From Takakia lepidozioides (taxonomy: Eukaryota; Streptophyta; Takakiopsida; Takakiales; Takakiaceae): a stretch of 64,000 nt of DNA. The translations under genes and the position numbers were made by a program. Positions 1 through 10,539 of this stretch are shown piece after piece (positions within the stretch are counted from its first letter, which is position 1; every line of letters starts with the position of its first letter). The stretch spans positions 56,774,756 to 56,838,755 of the forward strand of contig CM060731.1 of the NCBI GenBank assembly GCA_030704615.1, written 5' to 3'. The notes under the pieces were generated by a model. That model saw nothing but the letters and a program-made list of their open reading frames with translations, had not been told where the DNA came from and made no database searches.

Positions 1-1150
1 GAGGGTATCAATGGTATGGGTTCCATTTTTTATATATCAATTGACTATCAACACGAGTATCAATATTTTTCACCACTGTCAAGTATACTCAAAATGCACC
101 AAACTGAACACAGATTTCATTGCTGAACCCAGTATTAGGCAATGCCAACTATACCCCACACAAAAAATTACACACATGAGGGGCAAATGCAAAGATTGTT
201 GTGTGCATGTCATTCAGAAATATCACATAGTCCAACAAAAGAGATATTCTACTACAAAGCCGTCAGCCCCCATTAGTGTCTGCCACACCTTACCTGGTTG
301 CACAACCAAATCCCAAGCAATGGGTGCCTACAATATGAATACTAAGCTCTCAGAGCCGCACATTACTGGTAGCTGATACGAAATGGGAGCCCCAAACCCT
401 AATTCATGATATGCCCTGGGTTTTCGACCTACCACCTACCCAAATGGAAGGTTCTTGGAATAACTTGCTGATACCTACTATTGATACCCGGGATGACCCG
501 CAATACCAGTATATTTATACCCGCCTTAAACCTAGGTACCAAGTTCCAACCGTGGTTATGACATCCTTGTTCATGTATCCTCACATATGCTTATGACTGA
601 TACCTTTACATGAGACATGGTGTGCAGGACATGACGGTGGCGTGATCCAAAGTACATGGATTGAGCGACTGATGTAACTTACGCGGTGGTCGCGGGGCCA
701 AGTCCACAGTCAACAGACACGTGCGTGTTCTGGATGGGCCTCGTCACGACTGGAGCGGACACATCGACCTAAAAATAACAATAAAAGAACGTGATTGGTG
801 GTAAATGTCAAATGCATGCGTATGTCCAAACATCATTCCTCCGTTAAATTAATATCGTAATAATAATATTGTTGTTTCTAAAAATAAAATAAAATAAAAC
901 AAAATAAAAATTGTTACAATTAGTTAGAAGTTAGAAGGTAGGGTCAGTGCCTGTAAATGCTCTCTGGATATTTTGCTCTCACAACTAACATATTTTACCA
1001 TTCGAATGTGGATGAACGTTTCTATTCGTCAGAGAGGATGAAGGGGTTGCAGACATTCATCCAGTCGTTGGGGCAATGATGGCTGCTGCAGATGGATGGC
1101 CTGCCACCCTCGTTGGCCAGCAATGATTGAGGACAGGTGCATCCATCCAG
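1..1150. other. Intergenic, no gene recognised
   Basis: I see no coding region with recognisable similarity here. Positions about 878-910 are a run of AAAATAAA-like repeats, and the stretch just before the first gene (about 960-1250) becomes GC-rich and could hold its promoter or 5' leader. Short open frames at 11-596 show no domain. Confidence 0.5.
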
Positions 1151-1289
1151 AAGGATGAATGAAAAGGAGCGCGTGGCGGTTGGAGACGAATGAGGCGACA
1201 GTGGGGCAGGGAGTAAGTAAAGAGCGAGAAGGGGGGTGGGTGCTGGAGGGTGCGAGAGGGCGATGGCAGCGCTGGGGGCGGGCTGAGCG

Positions 1290-2653
1290 ATGGCTATGGC
1301 CGCGCAGGGGGGGACTGCAGATCCATCTCGCACCTGCAAACGAGTTACTGTGGTGGTGTGCGCCATAGCCAATCTGGGAGTCACTCTCTACGTGCTGCAC
1401 GTTTTGCTGGCCACGGCTCTGGAGCCTCCAACATCCGCAACCTCCAGTTTGTTAGTGAATTATGTGAGAAGCTGGCGCCCGTATGGATTCCAGGTGAAGA
1501 ATCTTGCAAAGATGCAAGAGATCAGAACTAAGGAGGCCAACTACTTTCGGCTTAGATCTCAACCTGTTGAGCTGATCCGACGAGTGAATGAGATCCGACT
1601 TGAGGTGGCAATGGACGCTACAAGCAACTCGAAGCAAGCTGGGCAACAGGTTGGGCTTCTGTCATAATCCGAAATTTGAATACGCCTTCCAGTTTTGTTT
1701 GACGGTTTGGATAAATCTCGATTAGTTCTAGCACTCCTCCGGCAGGGGGAACTGGATCAAGGGGCAAGCTGTTAAGGGGTATGCCCATTTGGTCACCGGT
1801 GGAGTTAGAGGATGTCAAATTGGTGCTCACACACTGTCCGACTCAGTGGGTTGGTGAATCCTTAGAACATAGGAACGTTAGAAGCAAGTCCGCCGTACAT
1901 CGGATTTCAGAATTCAGACCAACCTCAATCCAACATATAAATTTTCTTAATCAATTTTTTGGATCAAATGATAGTTATATGCACGATGGTTTCAATTCGC
2001 TCCAAAATTGAGGGGAGCAGCATACAGGAAAGAACTGCAAGAAGTTGCCCCATAGATGTGTAATCTAATACTCTGGTGCATGTTATGTTGAACCGGTTCT
2101 GGCTCTGATGGATGAAGGACTTGCAAACGAAACCTCATGGGAAGAAAGTAGTCTGATCATAATGGAGTGGCAGGATCCATCGAAGCCAGGAGAGAGAACA
2201 GAACAGGAGGAATTTCTAGAAGTCGGATTGTCCCAGCAGCAGGTTCTTGACACTGGGGAGCAACTAGGAACACCAGCAGTGGAAGACGACGAACTCGGCA
2301 TGATTGAGAGGCTACTGCCTCCTGAGTGTCACCCAGAAACCAACACAGATTTTGGTGGAGTAGCAGTGCGATGGGGCCTAACGTATCACACACTAACAGC
2401 GGCCGAGTGCTGTAAAGCCTGTTTGAAGCAAGCGGGAGCTGCTAAGCCAGGGCAGCTCAAATGCAATGTTTGGGTTTTTTGCCCGGACGAGAAGGGCTGC
2501 GTTTCGCCGGACGCTTACGAGCACAGGTTTGGTGAGTGCTGGCTGAAGCAGGCTGATCAACCCCTTGCATCAGTGAAAGAGTATTACCTCAAACGAACCA
2601 CTCCCTCACCTCCCTTACCGGTGTTGTGGGTCTCGGGTGTCACCAGTGCGTGA
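1290..2653 (+). CDS. Plant Cys-rich membrane-anchored protein, spliced, function unknown
   Basis: A first exon from the ATG at 1290 runs to a CAG|GT donor at 1649 (120 codons, phase 0). It has a hydrophobic segment near residues 20-45 (VTVVVCAIANLGVTLYVL) suited to a signal anchor, followed by a charged helix-like stretch (NYFRLRSQPVELIRRVNEIR). The last exon, open from about 2069 to the stop at 2653, has an acidic linker and then a Cys-rich domain with LLPPECHPETNTDF, AAECCKACLKQAG, CNVWVFCP and FGECWLKQ, reminiscent of PAN/Apple-like extracellular folds, and ends in PVLWVSG. I recall this arrangement from uncharacterised plant proteins but cannot name a gene. The acceptor of the last exon was not found cleanly: an in-frame stop lies at 2066 and the first downstream AG is near 2117. 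A small exon may be missing from this model, or the gene may be damaged. Confidence 0.6.
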
Positions 2654-4520
2654 AGGACCGCTGTTTTCGTGCCTGCAGCGGGCTCCTCAGATCTTCATCT
2701 GCCAATTTTGTAGCTTTGGTTCAGTTAGTGCTTGAAAGGATTTGCTATCTGCACCCCTACCAGAAGGACCCTGTTAGGGAAACAGAGGAGGATGAACTTG
2801 TAGATTGGGAGAGAGATCCCCTTTCCATTAGAGAGAGATATACACAGATATCGATGAAGGGTCTGTGAAGATTAGGCTTCTTTTACTTGGCTAAAGGGGA
2901 GGGCCTTTTAAGATGAGCTTGAGTGGCAGTTTTGTCAGCTTTATACATTCGACCCTCGCGAAGTTCAGAAACCATTATGTCTAGTACAATAACCACAGGA
3001 CTGTGGGTGATCACCCACATGACAGATCCATGTGGCCAGCTGTCTTACCTTGGGGGCTACTGCCAAGTGATCAGGCACTGGCATCTTAAATACAGGTATA
3101 GGTAGTGTTACTCGTCATCTGAATATGGTATTGTGGAGGGGGTGAGGTGAGGTAATCCTTACAGTACCAGGTGGTGAGGGATCAGGCCAGTGGATGGAGA
3201 GAGAGAAAGAGGGAAGAGCACAACCATTTCCTTTCTCTTTTGTGCATAGCCACAGCTGCAGCTCAATGCACATAGATGCTTTGAGATCTTGTCTTTATGC
3301 ATCAAGGGCTGAATTTGATGGGTAAGTTGAGTGTGTGTGAGGGAGAAGAACTTGTGATCTTAGTATTATGGACAAATGAAACTGGGTCATCGTTGACCAA
3401 GAAAGAGCACTAAACAACAAACAGACTCGCGGACTAGTTAGCAACAAGTGTCAGGTCGACTATCCTTTGCCATAGCCTTCATATCATACTCTTGATGCTG
3501 AGTGTAGAGAGGAGATACGGAGATGGAGATGAGGGGTATGCCTGACAATGCAACGATCTGTCGTGCTGGTGGATATGACTCGCAAAGTACCAGAATTCGT
3601 TTCATGAGTGAGGTGTAATATAAACTAGAGTTCTCAGCTATTTGTATCATGAAACTCAAAAGGCATACCACAATGCCCTTGTGTAGCTTGGCAACCCTTT
3701 GAAATCAATCTTTTTCTGCTTTGAAAGAGTGTCCAGTTGCGGGAGTGTGACCAAAAGCTTGTTCTTTAGCTGTGCAAGAGACCTGGCCGTCTACGTCTTT
3801 CTATTCAGGAGGATGTGAGTTCTTGTAATCTTGTTCTTCTCTTGATCAATTGTATGTACAAAGGTAGCCTTTCGAGTACTTCTGTTTCTTCCTAAGATTG
3901 GGATGAGGCTTGAATCAAGCCCTGAAAAAGTCAACGCCCACCCAAGTATGCTTCTTGCTATCGTGAGTAGGAGACATGCAAATCAATTTGTGTGTTGCCT
4001 TTGATATTGCAGATTACATGTTGGTTTTCACTGAAATTCTGCGAGTTTACAGGAGCATGCTTAAGAGCTTCGATGGCTTAAATTGCCGTTTTAGAGGAGG
4101 ATTATGTAGCCCAATCTGAAGTTCAACTGTTTGTTGCCGATTTTGCATCCTGAATGGGCTGTTCAAGCTCTTAACGCTCGGGAACGGGTGGGGATTGGCA
4201 TATTTTGCCTCCCTGTTTGCCATCAGGCTTGCCCTCCGATTGTGGAAGGGACCGCCAAAGATAAAAAATATGGAACGCTGGGGCAGGACATCAAACCCTT
4301 GACCCTTCCCCCGTTATCGTCCTTCGATTCCCTCGTTCCCACTTGGGGTACGCCCTCTTTCCACTCGGTCTCCCGTTTCCCTCACACAACATTTAGAAGT
4401 GAACTGTCAACTGCGTACCTACAAACAGTTGAAATGCTACTCAACAACAAAACAGTTGACACCCTCAACCTCTTCACAATTGCAAAAACCACAGGCGCCA
4501 GTCAATCCATCCTCACACCT
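2654..4520. other. Downstream region of the Cys-rich gene and intergenic DNA
   Basis: The first few hundred bases probably include the 3' UTR of the preceding gene. Short frames such as 2626-2868 and 4131-4526 show no recognisable domain. I see no RNA gene or clear mobile element in this stretch. Confidence 0.4.
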
Positions 4521-4528
4521 CACTAGTT

Positions 4529-4600
4529 CCGAGAGGTTTCGAACCCGCGGCCTTTTGCGTGTAAAGCAGACATGCTAACCACTACACTACACACAATTGC
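4529..4600 (-). pseudogene. tRNA-Val(UAC)-like remnant
   Basis: Read on the minus strand, this has a D-arm-like GTGTAGTGGTTAGCA, an anticodon arm around CTTTACACG (anticodon TAC, valine) and a T-loop box GGTTCGAAAC. The T stem has at least one mismatch plus wobble pairs, and the 5' side (AATTGTG) does not pair with the 3' side (CGGAACT) as an acceptor stem. It is therefore either an eroded tRNA-Val gene or the tRNA-derived head of a SINE. The A- and B-box-like sequences are recognisable. Confidence 0.6.
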
Positions 4601-4619
4601 AAATGCTAGGCATGGTTAC

Positions 4620-5880
4620 TTAGGGCTCCGCACTACTAGTGCCAGGAACAATGTTGCTTTTGCTTAGAAATATATTTTATTCCAAAATATTCGGAACAAT
4701 GTAAAAAATATGATGCAGGCATATGATTTGATTTGATGGTACTTTTGCCAGATTTAGGCGGCATGACAAACCTTGTCAAATTTTCCCCACCTTGTCTTAC
4801 CCTGGACGCACTATTATTAGGTAAATACTTTAGAATGCAAGAGATTCAATTGTTGGATACCGATGAGTAGGCCTAGCATGTTCATAAGGTGATGATGGAG
4901 ATGAAGGTTTGACACTCGATTGGTGGTAATGTCGCCCTTGGCTTCTTTGGTTTGTGTCACTTCGTCACTTCCCTACATTCCTCTTAGTCCATTTTGAACT
5001 TAGCCAAATTTGGTCAAATTTCGAGACCAAGTGTGAGTTATACGTCGTGCCGTGTAACCTATTACAACCCAAATTGGAGTGTACACTCCTTCTTTGTAAC
5101 CACTGCTATTCGGACTGAAATTACACTCCATTAAGTTCCATGTCATTCTCATGAGAGCAAGTTCCATGTCATTCTCATGAGAGCGTGGGGAAAATTTATT
5201 ATGTTGTCAAAGATCACACACATGCATTAACTTCATACATTAATCCTAGAGTTCTCCAATATGTAGAGCAGTTTCATTCCGGCCCTGATTCTAGAGTGGT
5301 CCAAGAATTACTGTGGCCCATGAATTAGATTGGGGCGCCTATGTAGGGAGGCCACGTGTATTAAGGAATGAGATGAGGGGGTCCAGAAAAGAAGGGAGGA
5401 ATTGGCCAAATTTAGAATAGGGAGTCTTGTAAGGTTGACGTGTGTCCAGGCCTTCTAGAAGGGTCCAAGGGTCGGTGGGCTTCTAGAATGGTCCCACTGC
5501 CCGGCTACTCAGATATCAGATGGCTAGCAGAAAAGATGGGTGCAAAATCTGGCAAGTCTTTCTCGACTGGGGCATTATGCTTAGTTATTTTGTGACACTG
5601 TCAAGGAATAGATCTGTGGGGGTCAGACTGGGTCAGGTAAAAAACTTGAAGACATTTTGTCCTCCATGAGTCAAGTAGCGGAGGGTGTTGCCACAGCAGG
5701 TGAGGTCATCGCGTTGGCTCGGAAGTATCAAGTTCAAATGCTGGTTCACTTCCTGCTTGTATTTTTGTACCGTTGTCATTGTAAAACACATTGGCTACCA
5801 ACTATCAGTCTTAGGGAGGTGTGTTGATGGCGAATGTGTAAACAGATATGTCATTTATGGATATGTCATCTACGAATACA
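4620..5880. other. Intergenic, no gene recognised
   Basis: No domain-bearing frame is seen. A short direct duplication (AAGTTCCATGTCATTCTCATGAGAGC) sits at about 5133-5182. Phrases such as TGTAACC...ACACTCC near 5050-5130 recur near 53700-53790, which hints at a shared low-copy repeat. Confidence 0.35.
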
Positions 5881-5892
5881 ATAGTAAGCTGG

Positions 5893-6410
5893 TTATGAAG
5901 CACGACGAGTGCAGGATCTTGGGACTGGCTCTGGAGGGACCACAACCTGAACCATCGATTGTAGAGATCTGAGACCATTTCCTGACCATATATTATGAAT
6001 CTGTCTGATGCCAAGGCAGTCCCATTTGGACCACCTTTTTGCCTGGTTTTTCTGAGAAGGGGTCAGAGGAGTGGAGTTTAGAAACGAGTGTTGTCTCTTA
6101 ACTTCATAGAAGGTACTTGGCTGGGCTTTTACAAGTAGTTTCCTCAGCCGCCCCCATGCTAACCAGATGTTAGACCATACAGCAGATCCCACTGTCTTGA
6201 GGTTAAATCCTTGCGTGAGCCAACGTAGGGGAGGGCTCCATTGGGTAGTCTTGAGGGGGGAGGAGTTTGTAATGTGGTCATAGACCAAGAATTTCCACCA
6301 TCCCCCCTCCGGCCCTAGAAACCTGGGTATCCATTTGTCAAGAAGGGATACAATCTGCGTTTCTGGATCGAGAATCCCCAACCCCCCCTTTTTTTTAGGT
6401 AAACAGATTT
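5893..6410 (-). mobile_element. LINE (non-LTR) pol fragment, region after the RT
   Basis: The minus-strand frame opens with GGLGILDPETQ followed by DKWIPRFLGPEGGWWKFLVY and, after the middle, WLAWGRLRKLL and KWDCLGIRQIHNIW. This is the signature of plant L1-type pol downstream of the reverse transcriptase palm (the 'GGLGLLDP...ALLGKWI.R.L' block). The frame lacks the catalytic palm and the endonuclease and stops at the edges, so this is a truncated copy. A C/T homopolymer run at about 6379-6397 lies at its upstream edge. Confidence 0.7.
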
Positions 6411-6469
6411 GAGCCCAGGCTACAAGCGGTCGTTTGTTTTGGGATGAGGTCTCAGCTCCCTTCGTTCAA

Positions 6470-6700
6470 CAATATGGCTTAACGAAATGTGGTGTCGTGG
6501 AGCATGAAGCAGAGCTGGCATGAGCTTGTAAAGATCCTTGTCGATGGTGGGACAGTCGCAGTCGCAAGGTGCTTTCTTCATGTACGTTGAGAAGAAGTTT
6601 GTCATAATTTTGAACAGTACCCTCGTGGATATGTATGCCAAATGTGGAGCCATCGAGCATGCAAAGGGAGCGGCTTAACAAAATGTGGTGTCGTGGAGCA
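6470..6700 (+). pseudogene. PPR fragments
   Basis: Two short plus-strand pieces match the PPR family at 57-60 kb. The sequence around 6615-6680 reads as a PPR S-type motif (TLVDMYAKCGAIEHAKG), followed by a stop and then NVVSWS. A similar GTGGTGTCGTGGAGCATGA phrase occurs at about 6488-6506 and again at 6688-6706, so the piece was duplicated locally. No open frame survives. Confidence 0.65.
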
Positions 6701-6849
6701 TGACGCAGAGCTGGCACGAGTTTTCTGAAGATCCTTCTCAAAGGTGGGACATGCGCAGTCGCAAGGTGTGGCTTTCATAATGTAGAAGTCTGTCAATGTG
6801 CGTTCTTCCTGCTAGTATCATGATTTGGTATTTCTCCTGGTCTTTACAG

Positions 6850-7210
6850 GGTACTGGGAAGGTCAGCTTGGTCTTAGGAAGCTGAGTTCAAACCTATGGT
6901 TGCTCAGCTGCACCATGGTGGTTCTCCTCACAGCCCAATCCGAGATCACCTGACTACAAACATAAGTAGCACATGCAAGAGGTCCTTTTGGGTTTAGGGC
7001 TGGTCAAGAATCCTCCATTGTTGCAAAAACATGTATGCTTTCAGGGCAGAAGGTCAAGGACAGTGTGGTGAGGGCACCTTCTTCTTCAACACATTTCAGC
7101 CGATTTTTCCATCTTATCACAGTCGCCCCTAGATTTTTCATATTGACAAGTAGCTCGTTGGGTGGAGCTGTGATGGTGTGGAGTAAATTTGACATGTTAC
7201 TGCCAATGTA
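6850..7210 (+). repeat. Dispersed PPR-associated module, copy A
   Basis: By eye this aligns, in the opposite orientation, with about 61300-61680 and 60140-60240. Shared phrases include GTCAGCTTGGTCTTAG, AATCCGAGATCACCTGACTAC, GAGGGCACCTTCTTCTT and AGTTTGACATG-like sequence near the end. It is non-coding here. The same family lies upstream of the intact PPR gene at 57 kb, so it is probably a leader or 5' flank that travelled with PPR copies. Confidence 0.65.
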
Positions 7211-7840
7211 TCAATAGAGAAATAGCCAACAAGACGAGAAGGTCAAGGGTATCATCTTACCCTTGACAAATGGGTCAAGGACATGTATTCATCAATCACC
7301 ATCACATATTGGTATTGAATTGTTATTACCCAGTCCTTCTCTTGTACCTGCCATGCCCCTCTCCAGTCTGCTTATTCAAGCCATCTCTTTTGATGCAGGT
7401 AGCATTCTTTTGAGGTAGCAGTGAAGGAAAAGCATGAACTGGCTAATAACGACATCCAGTTCTTCTACAAGAGTGTGTTCAGAGTACTGACATCAAGGGT
7501 GGCTCTCTGATGAGAATACCCCAGGCATTGTATCAGAGAACGGATATCGTCTTCAGGCCGTTGGCATTTCAGACATTTACTATCTCCTTTACCTCTCTAC
7601 ATCTGGTTTTGTGCAAAGATAGACTCCCCAACTTGATCATGAGTTTAAATTTCAGGTCTGGTGTCAAGGGTAGGGAGGCCCTTCAGATCATCCTCAAGGT
7701 CCTCTATGTGTGGTATCTGGTACAGGTGGACCTTGAGGCTGATCTGAAGGGCTTGATTATAGGTATCTGAAGGGCCTGATCCACCTGATTATCAGGTACG
7801 GGGAGAGGTGTACTTCAACCTGACCACATCACGTTGGTTT
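7211..7840. other. Intergenic, short repeats only
   Basis: No gene is recognised. At about 7670-7800 a phrase resembling GGCCCTTCAGATCA / TGATCTGAAGGGC recurs in both orientations together with CAGGTACA-like pieces, making a small imperfect inverted repeat. Confidence 0.35.
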
Positions 7841-7844
7841 GTGG

Positions 7845-9235
7845 GGGCAAAGCATGTGCGAGCATGGCAGCGGGCTGGAAAAGGGCAAAGACCTCCATGG
7901 TGACATCTTCAAAGTTGGAATTGTACCAGGTATCATTCTGAGCACTGCCCCCGGTGGACATGTATGCCAAATGCGAGCATGCTAGCTCTGAAAAAGGGCG
8001 CAAAGTTCCATGGCACGAGATCGTCAAAGCTGGAATTGTACTAGATGTCATTCTGAGCACTGCCATGCAGCACATGTATGCCAAATGCGAGCCTGGCAGC
8101 CCTAGAACTGGGCAAAGAGGTCCATGGTGACATCGTCAAAGCTGGAATTGTACCAGATGTGATTCTGAGCCCTGCCCTCGTGGACATGTATGCCAAATGT
8201 GAGCCTAACAGCCCTGGAAAAGAGAGCAGAGGCCATGGTGACATCGTCAAATTAGCTGGAACGTACCATATGTGATTCAGAACACAACCCTGGTGTAATG
8301 TATGCCAAATGCGAGCAGGTGGCAACCCTGGAAAAGGGCGTAGAGGTCCATGGTGACATTGTCAAAAGCTGGAACTGTACACCAAATCTGATTTTGAAAC
8401 ACTGCCTTGGTGACATGTATGCCAAATGTGAGTCTGACAGCTGTGGAATGGACGCACAGGTCCACGGTGATATTGTCAAAGCTGAAATGTACCAGATGTC
8501 ATTCTGAACTTTGCTTTGGTGGACATCTATGCCAAATGTGAGCTTGGCAGCCCTGGAAAATGGAGCAGAGGTCCATAGTGTCAATGACAAAGCTGGAATT
8601 GTACCAGATGTCATTTGAACTATGCCTTGGCATGTATGCCCAATTCGAGCCTGGCAGCTCTGGGAAAGGGCACAGAGGTCCATCATGGTGACATCGTCAA
8701 AGCTGCAATTGTACCAGATGTCGTTCTGAACACTCTCCTGGTGGACATTTATGCCAAATGTAGGTGCAGCAAGGATGCAAAGGGAGTGTTCGACAACATG
8801 GCTAGCTGAACAAGATGTGGTGTCTTTGGAGTACCATGATTGCAGGGTAAGCGCAACAATATGGGTGTGGGATTGATGCTTTGGAGACGTATGAGCAAAT
8901 AATGTGAGAAAGGGTTGAAGCCCAACCACATCACATTTCTTTGTGTTTATAATGCGTGTGGGAGGCTGCATGCAGCTCTGGAAAAGGGCAAAGAGGTCCA
9001 TGGTGACATCATCAAAGCTGGAACATTTCCAGATGTCATTCTGAACAATACCCTCATGGACACATATGTCAAATGTGAGCAAGATTCGGATCCATACATG
9101 ATTGTTGCGGAGGCAGGGGTAGTTGAAGAAGCAGGAATGAGGGTGGGTAGAAATTCATGCAAGAGGCTAGGTTTCAAGCACAATATTAGCTATGATTCAC
9201 TGTGGATCAATAGCTATAAGAGACCTGCATAGGTA
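7845..9235 (+). pseudogene. PPR pseudogene with an array of partial ~112-bp cassettes
   Basis: From 7845 to about 8810 the sequence is a tandem series of partial PPR units. Each encodes a variant of ALEKGKEVHGDIVKAGIVP followed by DVIL..ALVDMYAKCE, and the 'ATGTATGCCAAATG' landmark falls near 7960, 8074, 8186, 8298, 8417, 8525, 8632 and 8747, a spacing of 107-119 bp. A full PLS triplet in the intact homologue is 303 bp, so each cassette keeps only the end of the L motif and the start of the S motif. Stops and frameshifts are frequent. A more complete unit (KPNHITF...GDIIKAG) follows at 8915-9090 and is joined directly to the N-terminal module sequence (ISYDSLWINSYKRPA) that should precede it, so the locus is rearranged. 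Confidence 0.8.
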
Positions 9236-9690
9236 GATGGTCATCTGGAAACAGCACCAGGGGCACAATGCACAAGATGACCACAGCTTCCAAAAGAAGA
9301 CCAAGAGATGGATCCACAAAATGTTCTTTATAACGATTGGCGGGAATGTGAGGATGCTTGATCATGTGAGGAAGGACAACTGAAAGAGGCTCTACAGACT
9401 TTACACCAAGGGAGCGTTTCATGACTGTAAATTCAAATACTTACCTGTTTCTTGCATAAGTGTGCATCAGGTCCTGGTATCTACGGACTCTGAAGCCTTC
9501 ATAGCAGTAGATGATGTGCTGTGATGTGACCACCATATGAAGCTTTACAAGGTATGATTTCTCTTCTGTCATATACTCAACTAGGTGAATGGGAGGCCTC
9601 ACTCCATGCAGCTGAGTTAGGGGGCATGGCAATAACATGAAACACTTTGTGGTTTCCCTTCTTGACAAGGCTGATAATTGGTATATGGCA
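9236..9690. other. Intergenic with PPR 5' remnants
   Basis: Positions about 9240-9420 still resemble the leader and first codons of the PPR gene (TTTACACCAAGGGAGCG matches the ALQTLNQGG region), but they are interrupted by stops. From 9430 to 9690 I see nothing recognisable. Confidence 0.45.
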
Positions 9691-10220
9691 TGTAGGTCTA
9701 CACTGGAAGGTGAATGCCTGTTAGATTACAGAGAGTAGCAGACACAATTCAGCATAGGAACTATGGATAAGCTGAGTTGGATGTTTCCTAGAACAAATCT
9801 AGGCTGTCATCATCAGCTGCAAGGCAAGGATGTATGTATGGTTTGTGCAGAGGTAGTGATAGCTGAAGGAGCAAGGATAGAGTGTGAGTCCAGATTCATC
9901 CAAGAGGTCCAGATTTCAAGCACAAGATTATCTATGATTGCCTGTGGATCAATAGCTACAAGAAACATGCGTAGATGATCAACTAAAGGTAGCTGTTGCA
10001 GCGGCACAGTTGATAAAATCAGGCACCTCAACCATGACCACAGCTTCTGAAAGGGAGGGAGTCCATAGTTATTCTTCTGTTATCAGAGTCGTCCCTAAAT
10101 TTTCATGTTGAATTCTGCAAGTTAGCTCGTTGGTGGATCTATGGTGGTTTTGGAGTGATTTTGACATTAGGTGAAGGAGCAGGGATAGAGTGTGGGTCCA
10201 GAATCATCCAAGAGGGCCAT
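9690..10220 (+). repeat. Dispersed PPR-associated module, copies B and C
   Basis: The segment from about 9710 to 10045 matches, in opposite orientation, the units at 59.8-61.1 kb. Landmarks are TGCCTGTTAGATTACAGAG, GTTTCCTAGAACAAATCTAG and a leader-coding piece (CAAGAGGTCCAGATTTC). A second, shorter piece (about 10060-10220) repeats the TTTTCATGTTGAATTCTGC part and then the TCCAGAATCATCCAAGAGG part with the middle deleted. Neither copy is followed by PPR coding sequence. Confidence 0.7.
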
Positions 10221-10539
10221 TTTATTTGCAAGGGTTTCTTCTTTTAACTTACAAAATATAGTAGCGTTTTCTATAGATATCATCAACAGCACAAATAGGT
10301 GTTACATTTGAGTGGTTAGCTAAATAGATCTCATGTAATATTTACAGTTGCTCACTCCTATTGGAATTTGCACTTGTTGTTGATGTGCTTATACATGTGT
10401 GCATTCATGTGTAGGACATGTGATCTTGATCTCTTGTAAGGAAGGATGTAGAAGGTCTTGGGGCAGAAGGAGGCATGCTATGGACAACCAGGGAGGAGGA
10501 AGGTGCTCACTCTGTCACATTTTTGGATGCAGTGGGTAG

